A stretch of DNA of 64,000 bases from Bacteriovorax stolpii (lineage in GTDB: Bacteria; Bdellovibrionota; Bacteriovoracia; Bacteriovoracales; Bacteriovoracaceae): assembly GCA_945883845.1 (NCBI GenBank), contig CAMCYI010000013.1, forward strand, positions 1 to 64,000. The letters run 5' to 3'. Numbering within the stretch: position 1 is the stretch's first letter; every line of letters begins with the position of its first letter. Below are positions 1-7,159 of the stretch, piece after piece. The notes beneath the pieces were generated by a model. It worked only from the letters and a program-made list of their open reading frames with translations, searched no databases and was not told the origin of the DNA. The position numbers and the translations under genes are program-made.

Positions 1-557
1 GCAATGATCCTTTGATCCTGCGGGCGGTTATGGTGTGAAGCTCGTGTGATGGCAAGAATAGGCACTTGCAGTTTCTCACTCAATTCTTTCAGATTCCAAA
101 GAAGATCCGCAAATCTGTTATTCATTAAAGGCAAATTGTGAATGTGATCAATCACGATAAGCTCAAGTCCGTTTTCGAATTTGAGGGCCTCGCTATATTC
201 CTGAACCTGTTCCAGGTTGGTGAAGTAGTCGTTGAAGTAAATCTTCTGGCGGGCAAGTTTGTGTATCCCCGCAGAAATTGCCGTAAGGTCTGAATGCGAA
301 AAGTTCTGGATGTTGAAAATACTTGGATCGTTGCCACTTTCAATCGAGAGAATGCATCGACAAATTTCACTATATGTAAGGTGATTGGAAAAGTAGGCAA
401 TGCTGTTTTCAGTTTCATCCACGAGTTCGATCACCCATTCGAGTGCGGTACACGAGTTCTTGTGTGAAATCGGGCCGCCGAGAGCGATCAGTCGCGGGTA
501 CTTTGTGATTCCAAAGTCAGCGATCTTAGTCTTTCTGTTGGGAGTAGCAGACGTCAT
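1..557 (-). CDS. DnaB-like helicase C-terminal domain protein, degenerate ATP site (partial, runs off left edge)
   Basis: The reverse-strand frame stays open from an ATG at 557 (GGAAA eight bases upstream) to the window edge, giving 185 residues without its C-terminus. The order of blocks matches the RecA-like C-terminal domain of replicative DnaB: an opening LIALGG strand, an IAYFSNHLT strand, the Walker-B-like LELIVIDHIHNL and then NLKELSEKLQVPILAITRAS (DnaB typically VPVIALSQLSR). The P-loop position reads GGPISHKNS instead of a GxxxxGKT/S motif, and the DnaB FSLEM glutamate is replaced by His. ATP hydrolysis therefore looks lost. The DnaB N-terminal domain is absent. The ATG lies inside the preceding lipoprotein frame (32-bp overlap). 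An authentic replicative helicase is unlikely; a structural or regulatory paralogue is my inference. Confidence 0.6.
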   Translation of the reverse strand, partial: MTSATPNRKTKIADFGITKYPRLIALGGPISHKNSCTALEWVIELVDETENSIAYFSNHLTYSEICRCILSIESGNDPSIFNIQNFSHSDLTAISAGIHKLARQKIYFNDYFTNLEQVQEYSEALKFENGLELIVIDHIHNLPLMNNRFADLLWNLKELSEKLQVPILAITRASHHNRPQDQRII

Positions 558-735
558 AGGGGTATTTCCTTTTACATTGTTGAAGCTGAATTTCCTGAAG
601 ATAGGGATAGGGGTTCTTTTTGTAGGCCTTGACCTGGCAGCCGGCGATCATCACCATCTGGGGCACGCATCGGTTCATAGGGCCTTTGCCACAGGCGTGG
701 AGGAGAAGAATGAAGGTGAGAGCGCTGAGTTTCAT
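526..735 (-). CDS. Small predicted lipoprotein
   Basis: This 69-residue reading frame begins with a short signal peptide ending in a lipobox (LLHAC, Cys15), so the mature protein should be a lipidated peptide of about 55 residues. The mature part contains four further cysteines and is rich in Lys, Tyr and Pro. No family is recognised. Its 3' end overlaps the start of the DnaB-like gene by 32 bp in another frame, which suggests co-transcription. No clear Shine-Dalgarno sequence precedes the ATG. The lipobox is the main evidence that the frame is real. Confidence 0.6.
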   Translation of the reverse strand: MKLSALTFILLLHACGKGPMNRCVPQMVMIAGCQVKAYKKNPYPYLQEIQLQQCKRKYPYDVCYSQQKD

Positions 736-825
736 AGGGCGCTTTATAGCGATCTTGAGTCTCAGTTTTTGGGATTGGAAGAGGGAAGTGTAAGAAGTAT
801 CTGCGGATTTAAAACGAAGAGGAGC

Positions 826-1074
826 TTAGTGGCGGGAATTCTTTGCGCTGAAATTCCTTTTTAATCTTTTCACACGGTGGGGTTTGTTATTTCTGAACTC
901 CACCGCTCTCACCAGTTGTCTTTTGTATTGCACGTGAAGAACTCTGACGGGCACGGCCTTCAGGCGCATGCGGTAGACTAAATAGGCCATCAGGGAAAAA
1001 GCGATAACCATCATGGTGAGATCCATGGTCATCACGGGAAAAAGTGTTGTGAGGTAAACGAGCGTCTTAAGCAT
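826..1074 (-). CDS. Small membrane protein, hypothetical
   Basis: The 82-residue product has a hydrophobic N-terminal half (about residues 3-34, possibly one long or two short membrane segments) and a strongly basic C-terminal tail with many Arg, Lys and His. Such a layout fits a small inner-membrane protein with a cytoplasmic basic tail. No family is recognised and no strong ribosome-binding site is visible, so the gene call rests on the amino-acid pattern and on the fact that it fills an otherwise empty stretch between the lipoprotein and the ParB-like gene on the same strand. Confidence 0.45.
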   Translation of the reverse strand: MLKTLVYLTTLFPVMTMDLTMMVIAFSLMAYLVYRMRLKAVPVRVLHVQYKRQLVRAVEFRNNKPHRVKRLKRNFSAKNSRH

Positions 1075-1251
1075 GCTGGTCTTAAAGCAATGTAAGGGCC
1101 ACGATTTTAGCTCTTAACTGCAGGAAATCTGTGCACTGAGGTGTCCAGACTTTTGACGGCCAACATGTTTTTAATGGCGCTGATTTACTTCCGGTACCGA
1201 GCGATCAGGCGTGACCTCATCTCGGGTGACCGGAAGATCAGAACCACTAAT

Positions 1252-2103
1252 CTAATTGCTTGAAAGCTGGGTTTCATATTCCTCGAAGTGTTGGTTTGTA
1301 CTTCCCATCATCACGTTCATCTCGGCGAGCAGTCTCTGGGTCTCTTCCGGCAATTCCGAAGGGCCGATTCCTTCCAGGTCGAGCTGCTTGAATTTTTTAA
1401 TGAGTTTTTTTAGTCCTGCATTGATCTCAAGGTACTCCCTCATCATCGGATCATTCGGAGTCGCTGCGATGGCCTTGGTTACACCTTGAACGTTGGCGAG
1501 CTTGACGAATTTTTTGATGTCTCTCACCGGGAGTTCTTTCAGATGCTCGATCGCCTCGAACTGATCATCCTTACTGAGTTTGACGATCTCATTAGTCTGA
1601 CTGAGAGAGAGCTCGCCGTTTTTGCGGGCCTCTTTTACTGCAGGAGACGCCATCTCATCCCGGTTAATCGCTTCGTGAATTTGTTTCGGCGAAAGACCTG
1701 TCTTCTCGGAAACCATGACGAGAAATTTTTCTGCCGGGAGGACTTCAACTTCAACTTCAGCTTCAACAACCGGGTTGAGGTGCTGATAAATTTCCTTCGC
1801 ACGTCTCAGGTGCGATTCAACTTCCATTTTCGTGAGGTCTTTTCTCACAAGGTTTTCATCGATCGACACGAGCTCTCTTTCAAGAGGACCGCGATCGACG
1901 ACTGTCACAGATGCTTCGGTAAAACCGAGATTCATGAGGGCCTGGTAGCGTCGCGCTCCTGCGAGGATCACGTTCTCAGGGGAGATCACCAGTGGTGCAA
2001 TGAGACCCAGAGTCGCAATGGATTTTTCGAGGTCGGAGACATCAGTCCCCATGCGAAGATACGGGTTAGTTGCTTTGAGATCAGATAGCTTTCTCGTTTC
2101 CAT
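1252..2103 (-). CDS. ParB/Spo0J-like DNA-binding protein
   Basis: The 283-residue protein has the ParB N-terminal layout: a guide strand (APLVIS, residues 36-41), LAGARRYQAL at 47-56 corresponding to the ParB GERRxRA box that binds CTP, and NLVRKDLTKMEVE at 84-96 matching the ENIQREDLnPiEEA box. A helix-turn-helix-like stretch follows at about 125-150 (SEKTGLSPKQIHEAINR). The C-terminal part is charged and helical. A good ribosome-binding site (GAGAGG) precedes the ATG. No parA or parS cluster is visible next to it, so it is a stand-alone ParB-family regulator or a plasmid/phage-type partition remnant rather than the chromosomal ParB. Confidence 0.8.
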   Translation of the reverse strand: METRKLSDLKATNPYLRMGTDVSDLEKSIATLGLIAPLVISPENVILAGARRYQALMNLGFTEASVTVVDRGPLERELVSIDENLVRKDLTKMEVESHLRRAKEIYQHLNPVVEAEVEVEVLPAEKFLVMVSEKTGLSPKQIHEAINRDEMASPAVKEARKNGELSLSQTNEIVKLSKDDQFEAIEHLKELPVRDIKKFVKLANVQGVTKAIAATPNDPMMREYLEINAGLKKLIKKFKQLDLEGIGPSELPEETQRLLAEMNVMMGSTNQHFEEYETQLSSN

Positions 2104-2175
2104 GGAACCTCTCGAAGAATGTGTGTGAGATATGTTCTATGAAGAGTGGGTCGATCGTCCGAATGAAAAAATTTA

Positions 2176-2190
2176 TAATGTCTGACATTA
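2176..2190. promoter_or_regulatory. 15-bp perfect palindrome upstream of the ParB-like gene
   Basis: TAATGTCTGACATTA is a perfect palindrome around one central base, 73 bp upstream of the ParB-like start codon. It overlaps AT-rich, -10-like sequence on both strands. A dimeric regulator site, perhaps for the ParB-like protein itself or the Rha-like neighbour, is an inference. Confidence 0.4.
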
Positions 2191-2258
2191 AATAAAGGAC
2201 TACGAAAATAGCGTCAGGATTTTGTCATTTCCCAAAGATTTTATTTGATGTGAAGGCT

Positions 2259-2732
2259 TTAGTCTCTCAGGTGCTGGCGGTAGTAACCTTTGAGAGCGTC
2301 GATTTGAGTTTGTTTGAGTCCTCGAAGATAAGTTTTAAGGACGAAGAATCGGAAGAGAATTTCTGCGGAAATCTGGCGTGCTTTTGGACTATTTATATAC
2401 AGGAGTAGGACTGCAAGGCCGAACTCTGTCATGTCAACTTTTCGAGCTGGTCGTTTTTTAGTTTTTGGCCCTGCCAAATAAGTTTCTTCAAAAAAATGCT
2501 CGCTGATATTAAAAGTCTTATTCTCCGCAAGTTCAGCCTTACACTTATCGAGTGCTCGAAGGATGTTGTCATGACGAACACAAAACTTTTCTGAAATTAC
2601 TTTTGTGTCGGTCACTGCTCCAAATGGTTTTAGCCGCACCCAGACTGAGCCCATGACATGTTGATTTACGAGGTCTTTCAAGCTTGGAGGTCTTGTAGAA
2701 AACGGTTCAAGAATTTTGAAATTAGTGGACAT
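2259..2732 (-). CDS. Rha-family phage regulatory protein
   Basis: The 157-residue protein resembles the phage Rha (pRha) regulator family. It has a conserved switch near VTDTKVISEKFCVRHDNILR (residues 40-59; the VRHDNILRAL core matches the family's kRHdnvlrdI), then a Phe-rich strand (NISEHFFEETYLAG) and an aliphatic helix corresponding to the family's tkdGF..L section (MTEFGLAVLLL). Rha proteins are encoded on temperate phages and interfere with growth of phage P22-like hosts; their molecular target is poorly known. The gene stands alone between a ParB-like gene and an inverted-repeat operator, so it may be the residue of a mobile element. Confidence 0.6.
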   Translation of the reverse strand: MSTNFKILEPFSTRPPSLKDLVNQHVMGSVWVRLKPFGAVTDTKVISEKFCVRHDNILRALDKCKAELAENKTFNISEHFFEETYLAGPKTKKRPARKVDMTEFGLAVLLLYINSPKARQISAEILFRFFVLKTYLRGLKQTQIDALKGYYRQHLRD

Positions 2733-2777
2733 AGCACATCCTTTTGACGACTTATCTGCCTGGAATTACTAGGGTTG

Positions 2778-2801
2778 GCTCAACTCAATATAGAGTTGAG
2801 C
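2778..2801. promoter_or_regulatory. 9-bp inverted repeat, probable operator of the Rha-like gene
   Basis: GCTCAACTC and GAGTTGAGC are perfect inverted copies separated by six A/T bases. The site lies 46 bp upstream of the Rha-like start codon. Neither strand has a T-tract after the stem, so an operator is more likely than a terminator. Confidence 0.5.
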
Positions 2802-2885
2802 AAAATTTCTAATAGGAAGAGGCTTGTTTGTCTTTTGGGATTTGAAGTTCTGAGCAAGAAGTTCTCTAGAGAATAAATTGAACGC

Positions 2886-2924
2886 AAAAAAGCTCACGAG
2901 TAAATGACCCGTGAGCTTTTTTTT
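2886..2924. terminator. Bidirectional intrinsic terminator
   Basis: A 12-bp stem (AAAAAGCTCACG with CGTGAGCTTTTT) and T8 on the plus strand form a textbook rho-independent terminator. It sits 19 bp beyond the stop codon of the minus-strand microlipoprotein gene and would also serve transcripts from the left. Confidence 0.85.
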
Positions 2925-2942
2925 AAAAAAAAATGAAACGGC

Positions 2943-3089
2943 TTAGCGACTACTTCCCGGACCACCAGCTTCGCGGCGTGGAGCATCTCCTGCCTCTTCC
3001 CCTGTGGAACTTGGCACACGATCACCACGATGATCAGAACAAGAGGTGAGTGCGAAGAGAGCAAGTAAGGCGAGTGTTATAAATTTCAT
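2943..3089 (-). CDS. 48-residue predicted lipoprotein
   Basis: A short frame starts at ATG 3089, six bases after a strong GGAGG ribosome-binding site, and codes for 48 residues. The N-terminus is a classic lipoprotein signal peptide (MKFITLALLALFALTSC, lipobox LTSC at Cys17). The mature peptide of about 31 residues is hydrophilic, with Gly, Ser, Glu and Arg. A strong terminator follows the stop codon by 19 bp. The ribosome-binding site, signal and terminator together make this a convincing one-gene transcript. Its function is unknown. Confidence 0.75.
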   Translation of the reverse strand: MKFITLALLALFALTSCSDHRGDRVPSSTGEEAGDAPRREAGGPGSSR

Positions 3090-3304
3090 CAAATCCTCCA
3101 TGATTCATTGACTACCATGCCTATCATATCCTGAGATATAGATGCTTTAATCACTGTGCTTTGAAATTGATGTAAACTTAAGATTCGTAGCAGAGCTCGT
3201 AATTAAAATTCGCGAACATCATGCGCCCCGCACTTGGAAACCCATCGACTGTTGTGCTCTAAAGTGCACAGGTATAAACCTGCACCGTTCACTTATGAGA
3301 TCAA

Positions 3305-4522
3305 TTATTTCTTGTAGGCCTTCTCAAGTTCTTTAAAGATCCGCTCTTTCATCTTACCTGTTCGTGAGCACATGAGATCAGTGATATCGAGCTGGTAATT
3401 CACAAACGCTTTGAGGTTCTTGTCGTAGAACTCATGGTAGCAGTCAGGAAGACCAAGCACGTGACCGAACTCGTGACGGATCGTCCATTGAGACGAGTAT
3501 TCTTCGATCGGCTCGTTGGCGTCCATCGTGATTTCATTTCCACCGAGACCATTCACGTGCGGAACTGCTCCGGCCTTGAAGATGAGTACCGGGCCATTGG
3601 CGAACGTGCCGAAGTTCAGGCGCAGGTTCCAGCCCTGCCACTTGAATTCGTCTTCGATGTTGTCCTGCAGGTACGGCTTAAATTTAGCGACGGCCGGAGT
3701 GTTGAACGGAACAGTAAGAGTTGTTGCTGTCCAGACCACATCTTTGCGCGAAGATTTCGGAGGAATGATAAAAAAGGTATTCCAGATTTTCTGTGCTTTT
3801 GAATAGTACGAATTGTAGATCGACACGAGGTCGTTATTTGCAAACGCATTCTCTACTTTCCCGACACAGCTGAAGAACGCTGACATGGAACACATTTGAG
3901 TGAGGGCCGCTTTCACCAGCGGACGCTGAGCTTCCGGAATCAGATTCACATCACGCAGAGTTGTCTCATTGAAATTATTTTTTGTGAGGTAGTAGTAACC
4001 GCGGACGTCTTCAGCGGCACCAGCTTGGTACTCGTAGCGATACTGCCAGAGGACTTTGTAACGGACAGCTTTCTGGTAATTAAGATTCAACAGACGAGCG
4101 TGCTTGATGAAAGTTTCGTCATCAAGGTCGATCGTTCCCGGAAGTTCTGTGGTCGTCGTCACAACGGCCTTCATGCTTCCTGGAAGCTCCGACATGATCT
4201 TCGCTGTCTTCTCGCCGATGATCTTCGGATTGTAGACGTTCGGCGTTTCAATCGGCACACCAGCTTGAGTGGCGGCAGAACTTAAGCGGATTGCCTGCTC
4301 AGGTGATCTACCTTCGTTTACTTTGTTGATCCACTTGCTGAGACGCTCGCCCATGGCGATAGCAGCTTCAACTTCCGGATCACTTTCTTCGAGAATCTTT
4401 TCATGTTGCTTCAGGAGTTGCTGGTATTCTTCAGTCGTCATCTCAAGATCCAGGTGGGGCTTGATCAGGCGCTGGGCCATCGCAGGTAATGACAGAAGAG
4501 TTAAAAGAAGAAAATATTTCAT
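3305..4522 (-). CDS. Secreted metzincin-like zinc metalloprotease
   Basis: The 405-residue precursor starts with a signal peptide ending LPAMA-Q. Near the C-terminus it carries HEFGHVLGLPD (residues 350-360), the extended zinc motif HExxHxxGxxD/H of metzincins with Asp as third ligand, as in snapalysin- and ulilysin-type relatives. A Met-turn-like DLMCS follows at about 383-387. The long N-terminal part (helical, charged, residues 20-130) may be a propeptide. The enzyme is expected in the periplasm or medium. It is one of many secreted peptidases in the window, consistent with a predatory or scavenging lifestyle (inference). Confidence 0.75.
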   Translation of the reverse strand: MKYFLLLTLLSLPAMAQRLIKPHLDLEMTTEEYQQLLKQHEKILEESDPEVEAAIAMGERLSKWINKVNEGRSPEQAIRLSSAATQAGVPIETPNVYNPKIIGEKTAKIMSELPGSMKAVVTTTTELPGTIDLDDETFIKHARLLNLNYQKAVRYKVLWQYRYEYQAGAAEDVRGYYYLTKNNFNETTLRDVNLIPEAQRPLVKAALTQMCSMSAFFSCVGKVENAFANNDLVSIYNSYYSKAQKIWNTFFIIPPKSSRKDVVWTATTLTVPFNTPAVAKFKPYLQDNIEDEFKWQGWNLRLNFGTFANGPVLIFKAGAVPHVNGLGGNEITMDANEPIEEYSSQWTIRHEFGHVLGLPDCYHEFYDKNLKAFVNYQLDITDLMCSRTGKMKERIFKELEKAYKK

Positions 4523-4734
4523 AAGAACCTCAGTTTTAAGAAGATGGTATCTTTGCTAAGAAAGGCTTGAAAAGGGATAAGATTTTTCTTTAGAATGCTC
4601 TTTATGATGCTGTTGAGTGCTAACCTCTACACTGTTGAAATGACCATGAACCAGAATGCAAGGTTAGCTTCCTCCTTACTTACTTCCCATCAATTAATTT
4701 GACGCTCAGAAGTTTCGCGGGGTAGTTTCTGGTT

Positions 4735-5262
4735 ATGAAAACAATACTCTTAATTTCGCTCTTTTTTTCTTTCAACCTTTTCGCTGGCATCCACGTCCTC
4801 ATCTCCACCACCAAAGGTGACATGGTGATTGAGCTCGACGAAGTGAATGCACCGATCTCGGTCGCGAATTTTCTCGCGTACGCGGACAGCGGTTTTTACA
4901 ACGGTACAATTTTTCATCGCACGGTGAAGAATTTTGTTGTTCAGGGTGGAGGCCATCTTCCGGACATGACGGAAAAGCCGACGAATGCTCCGATCAGAAA
5001 TGAATGCCAGAACGGTCTCTCGAATCTCACTGGTTCTCTCGGGATGGCAAGAAACGAAGACTTCGACAGTGCCACGGCCCAGTTTTACATCAACACAAAT
5101 GATAACGTTCGTCTGGATAAGCGCTATGCCGTTTTCGGCAAGCTCGTGAGTGGCCTCGAGGTCATGCGTTCGATTGAAGCTTCTGAAGTTCAGACTGTTG
5201 GAGAGTATGAAAATGTCCCGGTCGAGCCGATCGTCGTTTTGTCTGTAACCCGCATAAACTAA
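4735..5262 (+). CDS. ppiA: Periplasmic peptidyl-prolyl cis-trans isomerase, cyclophilin type
   Basis: After a 17-residue signal peptide, the protein follows the bacterial cyclophilin fold: TTKGDMVIEL, NAPISVANFLAYADSGFYNGTIFHR (catalytic Arg62 in FHR), VVQGGG, then SLGMARN and SATAQFYINTND, and VFGKLVSGLEVMRSIE near the end. The length of 175 residues is usual for PpiA-type enzymes. It should catalyse proline isomerisation during protein folding in the periplasm. It lies alone and divergent from the metalloprotease. The ribosome-binding site is weak. A GC-rich hairpin follows the stop codon. Confidence 0.9.
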   Translation: MKTILLISLFFSFNLFAGIHVLISTTKGDMVIELDEVNAPISVANFLAYADSGFYNGTIFHRTVKNFVVQGGGHLPDMTEKPTNAPIRNECQNGLSNLTGSLGMARNEDFDSATAQFYINTNDNVRLDKRYAVFGKLVSGLEVMRSIEASEVQTVGEYENVPVEPIVVLSVTRIN

Positions 5263-5272
5263 AAATCCTTCG

Positions 5273-5296
5273 CACCGGGTGCAAGCTGGCCCGGTG
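5273..5296 (+). terminator. Hairpin after the cyclophilin gene
   Basis: CACCGGG and CCCGGTG pair across a 10-base loop, 10 bp after the stop codon. There is no T-tract, so termination would be weak or need Rho; an mRNA-stabilising stem is equally possible. Confidence 0.35.
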
Positions 5297-5396
5297 TCAC
5301 TTAGAATCCTCTAACTCTTTAAAATTCATGGGCAAGATTCTGGCCCCAAAGTTGCTTTTATGAGGGTAGTTAACCTTTCATCAAAGGATTTGATAC

Positions 5397-6149
5397 ATGA
5401 AAAGTTCCCTCTTTATCTTCCTCTCACTCACTCTTTTATCTTGTGGCAAACAAGGTGCGAAGGGCACCGACGGCTTCAACGGAGCAACGGTCTTCGGCGC
5501 AAACGCGGTTTCAACTGGAGTGGACTTCTTTGACCTTGGGCCTGGGCTCGCCTGTGCCAACGGTGGTCTCTCCATCTTTACGTTCCACGACCTCAACAGC
5601 GATGGACTCCTGACGACAGGTGAAGACACGATCAAAGTGAAGGCAATTTGTAATGGTCTCAATGGAGCTGATGGGGAAGATGGAGAAGATGGAGAAGACG
5701 GAGTTGCAGGTAACGATGGTCAGGATGGCGAAGACGGTCAGGACGGAGCGAATGGTACGAATGGAACCAATGCTACTATGAACCTCGAAAACGTCGCTTC
5801 AAGTGCAGCTTGCCCACACGGTGGTGTGAAAATCTCCAGTGGATCGAATGCTCCGGTTGAAGTCTGTAACGGTGTTAACGGACTCAATGGAGAAAATGGT
5901 ATTCAGGGTGAGCAGGGGATTCCGGGCCTCAATGGGGCCAACGGCAGTGTGATTACGCCAGTGAAATTCTGCGAAGATGATAAGAGTACATTCCCGGAAT
6001 ATGGACTTCTGATTGATGACGAACTCTTCGCGGTCTACTGGGGGACAACACCGGCATCACCAAAGACTCCACAAGCATTTTTGACAAAACTCGTAGCGGG
6101 TAACTATAAGAGTACAGGCGGGAACAACTGTATCTTTGCGGTTAAGTAA
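5397..6149 (+). CDS. Collagen-like lipoprotein
   Basis: The 250-residue protein has a lipoprotein signal (LTLLSC, Cys16) followed directly by Gly-X-Y triplets. There are three blocks: about five triplets after the lipobox, about 13 uninterrupted triplets in the middle (rich in GED, GQD, GTN), and about nine more before the end (GIPGLNGANG). Short Cys-containing segments separate them, and a globular C-terminus carries two Cys. Such bacterial collagen-like proteins form surface stalks. The acidic middle block looks expanded by DNA repeats of a GATGGAGAA type. AAAGGA precedes the ATG. Function is unknown; surface display or prey/host attachment is inference. Confidence 0.75.
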   Translation: MKSSLFIFLSLTLLSCGKQGAKGTDGFNGATVFGANAVSTGVDFFDLGPGLACANGGLSIFTFHDLNSDGLLTTGEDTIKVKAICNGLNGADGEDGEDGEDGVAGNDGQDGEDGQDGANGTNGTNATMNLENVASSAACPHGGVKISSGSNAPVEVCNGVNGLNGENGIQGEQGIPGLNGANGSVITPVKFCEDDKSTFPEYGLLIDDELFAVYWGTTPASPKTPQAFLTKLVAGNYKSTGGNNCIFAVK

Positions 6150-6203
6150 GTCACCTCCCTTTCTTTTTTACCGGCCTTCACCTATCAATCTTAAAATGCC
6201 TTA

Positions 6204-6233
6204 AACTCCTCTAAATTCATTTTTAGGGGAGTT
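6204..6233 (+). promoter_or_regulatory. Hairpin that occludes the ribosome-binding site of the 6237 gene
   Basis: Bases 6204-6215 can pair with 6222-6233 over 12 positions (one G-T wobble) around a six-base loop. The 3' arm contains the whole AGGGGAG Shine-Dalgarno sequence, five bases before the ATG. Folding would block translation. Confidence 0.5.
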
Positions 6234-6236
6234 CTT

Positions 6237-6803
6237 ATGAAAACACTTGCAGCGTTTACGCTCATGTTGCTGTCGACGGGTATTTTTGCTCAGACTGTAA
6301 CTGTTGTTCTCGTCTCTCCCGTCCGTCCGGTTGATTGCAAGCTTGCTGATCTCCAGACAGTAAACTGGATCTACCAATTACAAACAATCCGTGAAGACAG
6401 TGATACGGCCCAAGTTCAGTTCGTCACGCAAAGTGGATCGTGTGTTGCCGGACGTACTGTCGCAAGACCGGTTGATGCGAAATGGGCAACGGCCTTCGCT
6501 CAACAGAACGGCAACGTCTGGCCTTGGCAGAAAGAGGGTGTGAAGACTTCGATTACTGCTTATTCAGAAAATGAAGTTCTTGTGTCGATGAAATTTGATA
6601 AGAGAGTTCTCTTCAAGAAAAAAGATGAAAATCATTTAACATACTCGTACCAGCCTGGGGATCTGTTCCCGGCGCAATGGTACCGCGATCGTAATGGCAA
6701 TATGCAGGTGTGGCAGCCCAGAGTTACGTATCAGTGGAACATCGACCTCTACCTTGACGGAGAGATCGATGGCCAGAATGCGCTTACCCTGAAAATTCGT
6801 TAG
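6237..6803 (+). CDS. Secreted protein of unknown function
   Basis: The 188-residue product has a clear signal peptide (cleavage near IFA-Q19) and a mature part rich in Trp, Gln and beta-prone residues, with two Cys that could form a disulfide. No family is recognised. Its ribosome-binding site is very strong but is buried in a hairpin, so translation may be conditional. The stop codon interlocks with that of the convergent glutaredoxin-like gene (shared TTAG), leaving no room for a terminator between them. Confidence 0.75.
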   Translation: MKTLAAFTLMLLSTGIFAQTVTVVLVSPVRPVDCKLADLQTVNWIYQLQTIREDSDTAQVQFVTQSGSCVAGRTVARPVDAKWATAFAQQNGNVWPWQKEGVKTSITAYSENEVLVSMKFDKRVLFKKKDENHLTYSYQPGDLFPAQWYRDRNGNMQVWQPRVTYQWNIDLYLDGEIDGQNALTLKIR

Positions 6804-7159
6804 GCCTTAGAAATTTTCCCTGTTTCCAGAGCTTTTTTTGTTTCCTGAAATCCGCCCACGAGTTTTCCATCAACGAAGACTTGTGGGTACGTCGGCCATC
6901 CACTCCAGATTTTAATCGCGAGTCTTTCTTTCCACTTCGACGTGTAGCTTCCGTACTCGAGGTACTTGAACTGGATGCCCGCATCTTCGAGGACATTTTT
7001 TGCTTTCTTCACGAAGGGATTCATCGCCATGCCTACAACTACGATACGGTTGGAGTCCACTGCGTTCGATACTTCGCTGATAACGTTGCCGTGGAAGTTG
7101 GCAATCGCCTGGGCAGCTTCCGGAGAGAGTTTTTCAGTGTCGAGAGTTTTGCGGCTCAT
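6800..7159 (-). CDS. Glutaredoxin-like protein lacking the active-site cysteine
   Basis: The 119-residue protein matches the monothiol glutaredoxin fold: RIVVVGMAMNPFVKKAKNVL at 38-57, then IKIWSGWPTYPQVFVDGKL (82-100, with the cis-Pro loop TYPQVF) and VGGFQET. In the family the first segment carries CPYC or CGFS. Here it reads MNPF (46-49) with no cysteine, and the whole protein has none, so normal thiol chemistry is impossible. The ATG overlaps the stop of the ABC exporter gene (ATGA), implying translational coupling. A binding or scaffolding role is inferred. Confidence 0.75.
   Translation of the reverse strand: MSRKTLDTEKLSPEAAQAIANFHGNVISEVSNAVDSNRIVVVGMAMNPFVKKAKNVLEDAGIQFKYLEYGSYTSKWKERLAIKIWSGWPTYPQVFVDGKLVGGFQETKKALETGKISKA

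Noticed and set aside
1165..1263. 32-codon plus-strand frame with a short hydrophobic start
   Set aside because: There is no ribosome-binding site and the frame overlaps the ParB-like gene end. Evidence is too thin.
1486..2088. 200-codon open frame on the plus strand
   Set aside because: It is antisense to the ParB-like gene, has no ribosome-binding site or protein-like motifs, and the ParB reading is clear.
4619..4668. 8-bp inverted repeat GCTAACCT/AGGTTAGC
   Set aside because: The 34-base loop is long and there is no T-run or promoter relation. It may be chance.
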